Shown here one piece after another: positions 15,037 through 21,935 of a stretch of 29,010 nucleotides of DNA. Positions within the stretch are counted from its first letter, which is position 1. The number at the start of each line of letters is the position of its first letter. This DNA comes from Sabulitectum sp036743055 (GTDB lineage: Bacteria; Fermentibacterota; Fermentibacteria; Fermentibacterales; JCC-6), in NCBI GenBank assembly GCA_036743055.1, contig DAINQE010000026.1, positions 1 through 29,010 on the forward strand, in the 5' to 3' direction. Below the pieces are notes generated by a model. It made no database searches, was not told the origin of the DNA, and saw only the letters and a program-made list of their open reading frames with translations. The translations under genes and the position numbers were made by a program.

Positions 15037-16767
15037 TCAGATTCCGGCGTTGTCGCCGACAAGCGGCTGAAGAGAAGCGGTGTTCACGCCTATGTCAGTG
15101 CTGAACTGGTACCGGGTCTCTCCGCCAGCGGCGTCGATCACCGGCGCAACATTGTAATTCTGTCCATAATCCTGAAGCAGGAAGAGCTGGTTCTGCCCGT
15201 CGGGCATGGTCTCTTCCAGCCTTGTCTGGAAGGCCACTATGTCCCCCCAGGTCCTGGCTATTCCCGAGATGTGGAGGTTGCCCTCCGAGAGTGAGAGCTC
15301 GGTGAGGTAGATGGTCTTGCCCGACTCTTCCGCGAACTCGGTCTGTTCCGGGTAAAGGGCCCTCACCAGGTACTCGAGAACGTAGACCGTGCTCTTCTGC
15401 TGAAGGGCAAGGGCGTTCACAGCGGCCCTCTTCTCGTCGAGCTGAGCCTGAAGGGTATCGAGTTCCTGCTGCCTGGACACCTGCTGCTGCATGTTGGCTA
15501 TCTCGGCGTTCTTGTCGGCGATCTCCCTGTCCAGGGCGTCGCGTTCCGCCGTGAGACCACCATAGTGAATGAAGAGTACTATTACTCCAACTACTATGAG
15601 GGCCAGGGGCGCCCAGCTGAGCACGGTCATCACAGGGGAGGCGCTTGCGGCCTTCCTGGATTTCTTCACCTTCTCCTCGGGGGGAAGGATGTCGATATCC
15701 AGGGAACCGGGTTCGATGGATTTCAGAGCAAGACCCACAGCAACGGCTATCACCGCCTGGAGGTTCTTCCTCTCCGTCTCGTCCACCGCAAGGGTTCCCT
15801 CCAGCTGGATGTCCCCGAACACATCGAAGACCTCCACCGGAAGACCGTGGTGTTCGCTGAGGGTGTCAGCCAGACCCGCCATCAGCGAACAGCCGCCGCT
15901 GATGAGCATCTTGTCTATCCTGCTGCTCTCCCCTGAGGCCTGGAAACTGATGAAGGAGCGGCGTACGCTGGTGGAAAGCTCTTCAAGAACGCTGCTGACG
16001 GCGTTCCGCACATCCACCTCGGAGACGCCCTCGGGAAGGTTCCCCTTCAGCACGGATTCAGCGGTGGTGTAGTCGAGGCCCAGCGAGCGCTGTATCGCCT
16101 CGATGAAACGGCCGCCTCCTATGGCAAGGTCCCTGTTGAAGCTGGGAGCGCCGCCCTTGATGATCACGAGGTTGGTGTTGTCGGAACCCACGTTCAGTAT
16201 CGTGACGCACTCCTCGTCCGAGGGATGATAGGAGTTCTGGTAGGCCCTGAGAAGGGCGAACTGCTCAAGGTCCACCGCGGATGTCCTTATTCCGGCGCCC
16301 TGGATCAGCCCCCTGTGGAGGTGGATGACCTCCTTCTTGGCGGCCACGAGGAGGACTTCCATCTGCCCCGGTGCCGACTCCTCGTTCAGGATCTTGAAGT
16401 CGATGCTGACCTCGTCCACCCTGAAGGGGATGTGCTGCTCCGCCTCCCAGTGTATGGCCTGCCTGGCCTGGGCTTCCGTCATCTTCTCCATTGGTATTCG
16501 CCTGACGATGACGCTCCTGCCGGATACCGCGGAGTTTACCGCTTTAGTCTTGATACCTGCCTTTGCAAGGGCATCCCGTATGGATTCAACAAGGTGATCC
16601 CTGTTGACCACCTCTCCATCGACCATGGTACCGGGAGTCAGTTCGACAACGGCGTAACGGCTTAGCTTCAGGCCCTTCCCCGAACGCGTAAGTTCAACTG
16701 CCTTAACCGAATGACTACCAATATCAAGGCCGACGGATGACTTACCTGACCCGCCAAAGATCAGCAT
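15037..16767 (-). CDS. PilM-PilN fusion protein of the type IV pilus
   Basis: A 576-residue protein joining two parts that are normally separate. Residues 1-350 are PilM, an actin/FtsA-like cytoplasmic ATPase: SSVGLDIGSHSVKAVEL (phosphate 1), ARQAIHWEAEQHIPF, ILNVGSDNTNLVII (phosphate 2) and DKMLISGGCSLMAGLAD (adenosine motif). Residues 380-401 form a transmembrane segment, followed by a coiled coil (405-450) and a PilN periplasmic domain (to 576). The junction contains IDILPPEE (358-365), matching the conserved I-N-L-L-P tail of free PilN that docks into PilM. The protein starts at an ATG with GGGGAG upstream and is the first gene of the operon. Confidence 0.92.
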   Translation of the reverse strand: MLIFGGSGKSSVGLDIGSHSVKAVELTRSGKGLKLSRYAVVELTPGTMVDGEVVNRDHLVESIRDALAKAGIKTKAVNSAVSGRSVIVRRIPMEKMTEAQARQAIHWEAEQHIPFRVDEVSIDFKILNEESAPGQMEVLLVAAKKEVIHLHRGLIQGAGIRTSAVDLEQFALLRAYQNSYHPSDEECVTILNVGSDNTNLVIIKGGAPSFNRDLAIGGGRFIEAIQRSLGLDYTTAESVLKGNLPEGVSEVDVRNAVSSVLEELSTSVRRSFISFQASGESSRIDKMLISGGCSLMAGLADTLSEHHGLPVEVFDVFGDIQLEGTLAVDETERKNLQAVIAVAVGLALKSIEPGSLDIDILPPEEKVKKSRKAASASPVMTVLSWAPLALIVVGVIVLFIHYGGLTAERDALDREIADKNAEIANMQQQVSRQQELDTLQAQLDEKRAAVNALALQQKSTVYVLEYLVRALYPEQTEFAEESGKTIYLTELSLSEGNLHISGIARTWGDIVAFQTRLEETMPDGQNQLFLLQDYGQNYNVAPVIDAAGGETRYQFSTDIGVNTASLQPLVGDNAGI

Positions 16768-16867
16768 GTCTCCCCTCCCTGCAATCGACTCCGAATCATC
16801 ATATCAACCTCCGGAATCCGGTCAGTCCTTTTTTAATTCAGGACCCAATTGTTCTAACTGTAATAAT

Positions 16868-16896
16868 ACCCTAGTGATAAGTTCTGCCTGCGTCAA
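16868..16896 (-). promoter_or_regulatory. Probable promoter of the pilus operon
   Basis: On the minus strand, TTGACG (16896-16891) is followed after 17 bases by TAGGGT (16873-16868), about 100 bases before the pilMN start codon. The -35 match is good; the -10 is weak. TATTAT lies just downstream as an alternative. Confidence 0.45.
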
Positions 16897-16902
16897 TACC
16901 CC

Positions 16903-16923
16903 AAATTCATAACTACTGAATTT
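16903..16923. promoter_or_regulatory. Perfect inverted repeat AAATTCA-N7-TGAATTT, possible operator
   Basis: A 7-bp perfect inverted repeat with a 7-base spacer sits exactly between the leftward pilus promoter candidate (-35 at 16891-16896) and the rightward promoter candidate (-35 at 16934-16939). It is therefore upstream of both. The neighbouring small ribbon-helix-helix-like protein is a natural candidate to bind it. No experiment supports this; only the symmetry and the position are seen. Confidence 0.45.
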
Positions 16924-16933
16924 CATATTTCTC

Positions 16934-16961
16934 TTGACGCCACTCCCGAAAAATGTATCTT
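16934..16961 (+). promoter_or_regulatory. Probable promoter of the small ribbon-helix-helix-like gene
   Basis: TTGACG (16934-16939), 16-base spacer, TATCTT (16956-16961), with TG in front of the -10. The -10 continues to TATCTTTG, which also fits the TAnnTTTG pattern of Bacteroidetes promoters. GGAGGTG (16971-16977) and the ATG at 16983 follow closely. Confidence 0.6.
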
Positions 16962-16982
16962 TGGTTTACAGGAGGTGTGATA

Positions 16983-17285
16983 ATGGCGAATACTGAACGG
17001 TCACGCGGGCTCGTAAACAGCATTACGGACATCGAAGAACAGTCCATACCATCGGTTCGTCTCACGGTGCCCGTGCGGCCCGACCAGGAGGAAGCCCTCA
17101 CCAGGATAGTCCGCACCATCTCCACCAGCCGCTCCAAGGACAACAGGGAGCAGAGGATAACGAAAGCTTCGGTGATCCGCGCGTACATCGATGCCATGTC
17201 CTCCGTAACCATGGACTACGAAGAGATCCCCGACGAGAAGGAAATGGTGAGAAGGCTCGTCGAAGCCCTCACCGCCCAGGGCTAG
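16983..17285 (+). CDS. Small ribbon-helix-helix-like protein, possible regulator
   Basis: A 100-residue protein. The segment SVRLTVPVRPDQEEALTRIVRTIS looks like the beta-strand plus first helix of a ribbon-helix-helix DNA-binding domain, and ITKASVIRAYIDAMSS looks like its second helix. The insert between them (about 13 residues, many charged) is longer than in classical members, so the assignment is tentative. The start is the ATG at 16983, placed by GGAGGTG 6 bases upstream; an ATG at 16953 overlaps the -10 box and is unlikely. The gene is transcribed away from the pilus operon, and its stop overlaps the glgC stop in a shared CTAG. Confidence 0.65.
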   Translation: MANTERSRGLVNSITDIEEQSIPSVRLTVPVRPDQEEALTRIVRTISTSRSKDNREQRITKASVIRAYIDAMSSVTMDYEEIPDEKEMVRRLVEALTAQG

Positions 17286-18544
17286 ACAACGGTTCCGTCC
17301 GGAACCGATACCCCCTTGGGTATCACTATTATGCCGTCCCTTATGTATATGTTCTCGCTGTCCATCTTATCCAGACCCCGTTCGTTCACCAGCCTTACAT
17401 CGTTCCCGATGCGAACGTTCTTGTCCAGTATGGCGTTGGAAATGACGCAGTTCTCCCCTATCCCCAGAGCTGGGGTTCCAGGTGAAGAGGCCCCCTCGTC
17501 CCTGGGGTGCCCCTTCCAGTAGTCAGCGCCCATGAGCACCGAACTCTCGATGGAAGTGCCCCGGCCGATGTAGCTCCTTATTCCCACGATGGAGTTCCTG
17601 ATGCTGGAGCCTGCGATGTCGGAGGCTCCGCACACTATGGCATTGTCCAGCGTGCAGTTCCGGAGCCTGGCCCCGGGAAGGGCCCGTGCCCTGGTGTAAA
17701 GGGGAGTGAATTTCGAGTAGAGGTCGAACTCCGGCTCCGGCATGGCCATGTCGATGTTCGCCTTGAAGAAGCTCCTGATCGTTCCGATGTCCGACCAGTA
17801 GCCGTCGAAAAGGTAGCTGGTAACCAGATAGCGGTCTATCGCCCCGGGTATTATCTCCTTGCCGAAGTCGGTCTTGTCCCTGTCTTCCTGGAGGAGGATC
17901 CTCTTGAGGACATCGGGCTTGAAAAGGTAGATGCCCATACTCCCCAGGAAGGGCTTATCGGCGGTTACCCCCTGCTGGTCGCTGGTGAGCCCGGAAAGGC
18001 TTTCCGGCGAAGGCTTCTCGTGGAAACCGGTTATCCTTCCTCCGGTGCTCACCTGCATGATTCCCAGCCCCGGGGCTTCCTCCGCTGTAACGGGCTTGGT
18101 GGCTATGCTGATGTCGGCTCCGGAAGCCACGAACTCCCCTATGAACCTGGTGAAGTCCATTCTGTATAGCTGATCCCCGGAGAGGATAAGCACCATATCC
18201 GGGCAGAGGGAAAGTATGTGCACAAGCCCCTGCCTTACGGCGTCGGCGGTTCCCTGGAACCAGTTGGTGTTCTCCGGTGTCTGCTCCGCGGCGAGGATGG
18301 AGACGAATCCGTCGCTGAACCTGTCGAACCTGTAGGTCTGGCCCACATGGCGATTCAGGCTTTCGCTGTTGTACTGGGTGAGCACCAGTATCTTCCTTAT
18401 ACCGTTGTTCACGCAGTTGGAAACCGGAATGTCTATGAGCCTGTATTTACCCCCGATGGGAACAGCGGGTTTGCTCCGGTGAAGCGTAAGCGGAAACAGC
18501 CTGGTGCCCCTGCCGCCGCCGAGAATAACGGAAACCACAGCCAT
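17282..18544 (-). CDS. glgC: Glucose-1-phosphate adenylyltransferase
   Basis: A 420-residue ADP-glucose pyrophosphorylase, which makes ADP-glucose from glucose 1-phosphate and ATP for glycogen synthesis. The nucleotide-binding signature is GGGRGTRLFPLTLHRSKPAV (residues 9-28), followed by RLIDIPVSNCVNNGI, WFQGTADAVRQ (glucose-1-phosphate region) and SGDQLYRMD. A left-handed beta-helix with imperfect hexapeptides occupies about residues 290-420 (GIRSYIGRGTSIESSVLMGAD). Length is normal. The start has AAGGAGG upstream. It stands alone, convergent with the small plus-strand gene, so no glycogen operon is visible here. Confidence 0.92.
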   Translation of the reverse strand: MAVVSVILGGGRGTRLFPLTLHRSKPAVPIGGKYRLIDIPVSNCVNNGIRKILVLTQYNSESLNRHVGQTYRFDRFSDGFVSILAAEQTPENTNWFQGTADAVRQGLVHILSLCPDMVLILSGDQLYRMDFTRFIGEFVASGADISIATKPVTAEEAPGLGIMQVSTGGRITGFHEKPSPESLSGLTSDQQGVTADKPFLGSMGIYLFKPDVLKRILLQEDRDKTDFGKEIIPGAIDRYLVTSYLFDGYWSDIGTIRSFFKANIDMAMPEPEFDLYSKFTPLYTRARALPGARLRNCTLDNAIVCGASDIAGSSIRNSIVGIRSYIGRGTSIESSVLMGADYWKGHPRDEGASSPGTPALGIGENCVISNAILDKNVRIGNDVRLVNERGLDKMDSENIYIRDGIIVIPKGVSVPDGTVV

Positions 18545-18582
18545 ACTGCCCTCCTTGTTGCACCCTGTACAATGCCGTTAAT

Positions 18583-18613
18583 CAAATAGGCAACATTTTC
18601 CCCGTCGGGTCAA
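18583..18613 (-). promoter_or_regulatory. Possible glgC promoter
   Basis: On the minus strand TTGACC (18613-18608) is followed after 19 bases by TATTTG (18588-18583), about 40 bases before the glgC start. The spacing is longer than usual, so this is a weak call. Confidence 0.3.
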
Positions 18614-18659
18614 TGAGGGGTCCAGGAAATGCCCTGATTCAATTTTCTTAATTCAAGAC

Positions 18660-18686
18660 TTGACATTTCTTATTTTTTGTTATCTT
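18660..18686 (+). promoter_or_regulatory. Probable promoter of the DUF2089 cassette
   Basis: TTGACA (18660-18665), 15-base T-rich spacer, TATCTT (18681-18686). GGAGGTG follows at 18701-18707 and the ATG at 18712. The same -10 hexamer occurs in the promoter candidate at 16956-16961. Confidence 0.6.
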
Positions 18687-18711
18687 ACCATTGAAGAAAT
18701 GGAGGTGACAG

Positions 18712-19059
18712 ATGAATATTGGTGATGTGAAGTGCCCGTCCTGCGGAAAGGGGATGACCCCGGTGAAACTCCACTGCAGGTCCTGCGACCTCTATCTGGA
18801 GGGGCATTTCGATGATGACCCGATCACTTCCCTCTCCTCTGAGGACCTTGCCCTGGCCATAGCATTCATAAGGAGCTACGGCTCGATCAAGAAACTGCAG
18901 GACGCCCTGGGGGTAAGCTACCCCACCGCCAGGGCGAGGCTGGAAAGGCTGGTGGGAAAACTGAACAGGTCCATGGAAATGAAGCCCGCGGCGGATCGCA
19001 CCCTGGACAGGCTGAAGAAGGGCGAGATAACCGTAGAGGAAGCGCTGGAGGTGCTGTGA
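18712..19059 (+). CDS. DUF2089-family protein (zinc ribbon plus helix-turn-helix)
   Basis: A 115-residue protein of the DUF2089 family. A four-cysteine zinc ribbon occupies residues 8-25 (CPSC and CRSC), and a helix-turn-helix-like region follows at about 42-85 (LALAIAFIRSYGSIKKLQDAL, then VSYPTARARLERLVGKL), consistent with DNA binding. The final residues (LDRLKKGEITVEEALEVL) form a SHOCT-like short helix also seen in the third gene of this cluster. Family members usually sit beside small membrane and SHOCT-like proteins, as here, and are thought to be regulators of them. The gene has its own promoter candidate and a strong ribosome binding site. Confidence 0.85.
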   Translation: MNIGDVKCPSCGKGMTPVKLHCRSCDLYLEGHFDDDPITSLSSEDLALAIAFIRSYGSIKKLQDALGVSYPTARARLERLVGKLNRSMEMKPAADRTLDRLKKGEITVEEALEVL

Positions 19060-19307
19060 TGCCTGCCTTTTTCCTGCTTGTAAGGATCAAGCGTTTCGTA
19101 CTGCCCCTGCCCTGGTTCCCCTTCTGGCTTATCCTGCTTCCCTTCGTGCCCCTGGCCATCCTGATCTCGCCCTTCTTCGCCAGGGAGAACTACGGCCGGG
19201 TGCTCCAGAACGCGCACCTTGCCTGGTGGGTCGTAACCGCCCTTCACGGCCTGAAGGTGGATGTGGACAGCAGCAGCGGAGACAGGATCTTCCTGTCCTT
19301 CGTTTAA
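19059..19307 (+). CDS. Small membrane protein of the DUF2089 cassette
   Basis: An 82-residue protein. The ATG at 19059 overlaps the preceding TGA stop by one base (TGATG); a GTG directly before it could also be used. Residues up to about 40 form a long, proline-broken hydrophobic region (LPWFPFWLILLPFVPLAILI), likely one or two membrane passes. The C-terminus after it (LKVDVDSSSGDRIFLSFV) resembles two beta-hairpin-like motifs in the next protein. No family name is clear to me. It may be a membrane anchor or sensor partner of the neighbouring SHOCT-like protein. Confidence 0.7.
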   Translation: MPAFFLLVRIKRFVLPLPWFPFWLILLPFVPLAILISPFFARENYGRVLQNAHLAWWVVTALHGLKVDVDSSSGDRIFLSFV

Positions 19308-19324
19308 ATGAAAAGGAGAATGAA

Positions 19325-19738
19325 ATGAACAACTCAAGAATGAAGATCCTAGAGATGCTCGCAGAGGGCAAGATTACCGCCGATGAAGCCTCGGCACTCC
19401 TGGAAAAGGTGAACGGCTCGGAATCCGCTCCGGCGGAACCGGCACCTGGTAAGGAAAAACCCCAGGGCGCAGCCGGCATGCCCAAGTACCTCAGGGTCGT
19501 TGTTGACAGCGCCGACGGCGACAAGGTCAATGTGAAGGTCCCCATGAGCCTGATAAGAACAGGCATAAAGCTCTCGGCACTCATGCCCGCCGATGCCGCC
19601 GATGCGGTGAAGGAGCAGGGGATCGACCTCTCCAGCCTCAGGGACCTTCCCACTGAGGAGCTCATCGAAGCCCTCAGGGAGCTGGAGGTCAATGTGGACA
19701 GCGCCGACGGTGACACGGTGAGAGTGTTCACCGAGTGA
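19325..19738 (+). CDS. SHOCT-like domain protein
   Basis: A 137-residue protein. Residues 5-27 (RMKILEMLAEGKITADEAS and on) are a SHOCT-like helical pair as in YvlB/LiaX-type proteins. After a Pro/Ala/Gly/Glu-rich linker comes YLRVVVDSADGDKVNVKVPM followed by SLIRTGIKLSAL, a typical accompanying module of such proteins. A second copy of its core occurs at the C-terminus (VNVDSADGDTVRVF). There is no membrane segment. The start is the ATG at 19325, with AAGGAG at 19315-19320 upstream; a longer in-frame reading would overlap the preceding gene. It is probably translated with the two upstream genes and may act in envelope-stress control, by family analogy only. Confidence 0.8.
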   Translation: MNNSRMKILEMLAEGKITADEASALLEKVNGSESAPAEPAPGKEKPQGAAGMPKYLRVVVDSADGDKVNVKVPMSLIRTGIKLSALMPADAADAVKEQGIDLSSLRDLPTEELIEALRELEVNVDSADGDTVRVFTE

Positions 19739-19803
19739 CCGGTCTTTGTAGATTAGGCCACTGGTGAAACGAACGAACCAATGACCGAACGGGGGTTGAG
19801 AAC

Positions 19804-20948
19804 ATGAAGATAGCGCTGGCAGGCCAGCCCGGGTGCGGCAGATCCACTTTGTACAGGGCACTCGCGGAAAATCCCGATGCGGATGTTTCCAAGCCGCTCA
19901 CGGTTCATGTTCCCGACCCCCGGATCGACTTCCTGGAAGCGCACTGGGAGCCAAAGAGCGTTGTAAGGTCCACGGTTACCTTCACCGACGTTCCATCCCC
20001 CGCCTTCAGCCCGAAGAACATGGGCAGGCTTAAGGAATCAACAGCCATTGCCATGGTGCTGGACAACTACGCCCTGGGAAACCTGGAGGAGGCATTCCTG
20101 CAGAACGAATCGGAACTGATGCTCTCCGACTTCTCCATCATTGAGAAGAGGATCGCAAGGCTTCAGAAGGAGAGCAAGGGCAAGCTGCCTGAAGCGCTTC
20201 TGCTTCAGAGGGCCATGGAACTGCTTGAGGGAGAGGTCCCCCTCAGGCGCATGGAGCTCACCGAACAGGAGGAGGAAATGCTCTCACCCTTCTCCCTNNN
20301 NNNNNNNNNNNNNNNNNNNNNNNNNNNNNNNNNNNNNNNNNNNNNNNNNNNNNNNNNNNNNNNNNNNNNNNNNNNNNNNNNNNNNNNNNNNNNNNNNTCA
20401 GGCGCATGGAGCTCACCGAACAGGAGGAGGAAATGCTCTCACCCTTCTCCCTTGCCAGCCTCAAGCCCCTGCTGGTGATCAGCAACAGGACCGGAGACGG
20501 CATTTCTTCCGAGGCCGGAGTCGAACGAACGGTGAGAGAGCACGGCGGAGCTTTCCTGGGAATAGACGCCGCCTTCGAGCTGGAGCTTGCGGATATCCCA
20601 GAGGATGAACGGGAAGAGTTCCTGGAGTCCATGGGCTACACCGCATCCGGGCGGCAGAGACTGCTGGAGGAGGCCTATTCCCTGCTTGACCTCATCAGCT
20701 TCCTCACCATGGGGAAGGACGAAGTCAGGGCATGGCCCATCAAAAGGGGCAGCACCGCCCTGGCAGCCGCCGGGACCATACACTCGGATCTGGCCAGGGG
20801 TTTCATCAGGGCCCAGGTAATACCCTTCGAGACCTTCAGGAACACCCCCGACGAGGGAGAACTCCGAAAGACCGGAGAGCTTGGCCTGCAGGGGAAGGAC
20901 TACCTGGTGAACGACGGCGACATACTGGAGATCAAGTTCTCCGTATAG
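19804..20948 (+). CDS. YchF-like TGS-domain protein with eroded GTPase motifs (split by assembly gap)
   Basis: The gene begins at ATG 19804 (GGGGG upstream) and ends at TAG 20946-20948, but 100 N interrupt it. The 55 bases before the gap recur exactly after it; removing the gap and one copy (155 bases) restores a single 329-residue frame. The C-terminal part is clearly the TGS end of YchF/Obg-like ATPases (EVRAWPIKRGSTALAAAGTI, then GKDYLVNDGDILEIKFSV). The N-terminal G domain is degenerate: Walker A reads GQPGCGRST with Arg13 instead of Lys, DIAG-type G3 is replaced by DVPSPAF, and the YchF NxxE base-recognition motif is replaced by SNRTGD. It may bind nucleotide poorly. A ribosome-linked role is inferred from YchF. 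Confidence 0.8.
20243..20452. repeat. 55-bp exact duplication flanking the N gap (assembly overlap)
   Basis: Bases 20243-20297 are identical to 20398-20452. The copies directly abut the two ends of the N run. This is best explained as overlapping contig ends that were scaffolded but not merged, not as a biological repeat. Fifty-five bases is a common k-mer length of de Bruijn assemblers. Confidence 0.9.
20298..20397. other. Assembly gap of 100 N
   Basis: Exactly 100 undetermined bases, the usual placeholder for a gap of unknown size. Because the flanks overlap by 55 bp, the true gap is probably absent. Confidence 0.98.
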
Positions 20949-21843
20949 CCATTGTTCTCATGCGGTGTATCACCGAACTGATCTCCGCCGAACCTATGAA
21001 GATCACGCACAGCCAGTAGAGCCAGAACACGGTTGCCATTATTCCTATGAATGAACCGTACACCACACCCCAGTCAGGGGCGCTCACCGCCCACATCCAG
21101 ATGTTGGTGCCAACGGTGGAGAAGACCATTGCCAGTATGGCGGTGAAGGCACAGAGCTTCTTTGACATGGTCCTGTTCGGCGCTGCCCAGTACAGAAGGA
21201 AGAACACCAGGAAGGTGAAGGTCACGCTCAGCACCTTCGCCAGGAAACCGCTCAGTGCCGGCCCTATGCCCGGCTGTGAGGTAAGGAACTGGCCCACAGG
21301 GGAATCGGCGGCGAACCTGGCGGCAACGGTGAACACCGCCGCCAGGGCGAAGCAAACCGCCACGAGTATGGCAAGAAGGAAGTCGTAGAGCTTCCCCCAG
21401 ACTATGTGCCTGCCCGGCGCTTCGAAAACCTTGTCCAGGGCGGTCCTGATGGTGCCGAAGAGCCTGCTCACCATCCAGAGAAGGGTAGCGAAACCGATGA
21501 TGCTTATGGTTGAGCTGCCCCGTAACACCGCCCCCTCAAGGTCTTCGATTATTCCCTGGGGAACGAAGGGATTCAGCTCGGTGAGCCAGCTGATGAACTC
21601 CTCCCTCACTGAGAGGTTCCCCATGGCCGCCAGCGCTCCGAACTGGAAGATGATCACCGTGAGGGGAATAAGCGTAACCAGCACGTTGAAGGATATGGCC
21701 GCGGCGCCGAAGAACACATTGTCCCTTCCCCACTCCACGTACATGGCGTGGAAGAAGGTGCCCAGTATCTTCAGGGTCCTTTTGAGGAAGCGTTTGACGG
21801 CAGCCGGGGAGAAGAGGTTCAGGAACTTTCTCCCTGAAACCAT
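20932..21843 (-). CDS. YihY/BrkB-family inner-membrane protein
   Basis: A 303-residue integral membrane protein of the YihY/BrkB (formerly called ribonuclease BN) family. About six hydrophobic segments are visible, near residues 47-72, 112-130, 153-175, 203-222, 230-253 and 263-284. The conserved pattern GAAAISFNVLVTLIPL in the first segment and a glycine-rich VYGSFIGIMATVFWLYW in the last are typical. The function of the family is not settled; a transport or envelope role has been suggested. The ATG at 21843 overlaps by one base the stop of a 21-codon frame behind glmS; a GTG at 21846 is an alternative. Its 3' end overlaps the convergent YchF-like gene by 17 bases. Confidence 0.88.
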   Translation of the reverse strand: MVSGRKFLNLFSPAAVKRFLKRTLKILGTFFHAMYVEWGRDNVFFGAAAISFNVLVTLIPLTVIIFQFGALAAMGNLSVREEFISWLTELNPFVPQGIIEDLEGAVLRGSSTISIIGFATLLWMVSRLFGTIRTALDKVFEAPGRHIVWGKLYDFLLAILVAVCFALAAVFTVAARFAADSPVGQFLTSQPGIGPALSGFLAKVLSVTFTFLVFFLLYWAAPNRTMSKKLCAFTAILAMVFSTVGTNIWMWAVSAPDWGVVYGSFIGIMATVFWLYWLCVIFIGSAEISSVIHRMRTMAIRRT

Positions 21844-21935
21844 CACTCAACCGTTACGCTTTGCGCTCGCGCCATTGGCAACCCATTCTTCTCGCGGACA
21901 GCGTGCATGGTCACATCACTCCACTGTTACGCTTT
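21841..21935. repeat. 22-bp near-direct repeat of the glmS 3' end
   Basis: Bases 21841-21862 and 21914-21935 match at 20 of 22 positions (CATCACTC, then GTTACGCTTT at the end). The right copy holds the real glmS stop codon; the left copy holds the stop of the small frame and the start of yihY. The spacing between copy starts is 73 bases. Confidence 0.75.
21843..21908 (-). CDS. Possible 21-codon frame ending in a GlmS-like tail
   Basis: Downstream of glmS, an ATG at 21908 opens a 21-codon frame that ends ...PMARAQSVTVE and stops at a TGA overlapping the yihY ATG. The last residues match the GlmS C-terminus (PRNLAKSVTVE) at 7 of 11 positions. It could be a remnant of a duplicated glmS end, perhaps now serving to couple translation into yihY. 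There is no clear ribosome binding site, and I do not claim it is expressed. Confidence 0.3.
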   Translation of the reverse strand: MHAVREKNGLPMARAQSVTVE

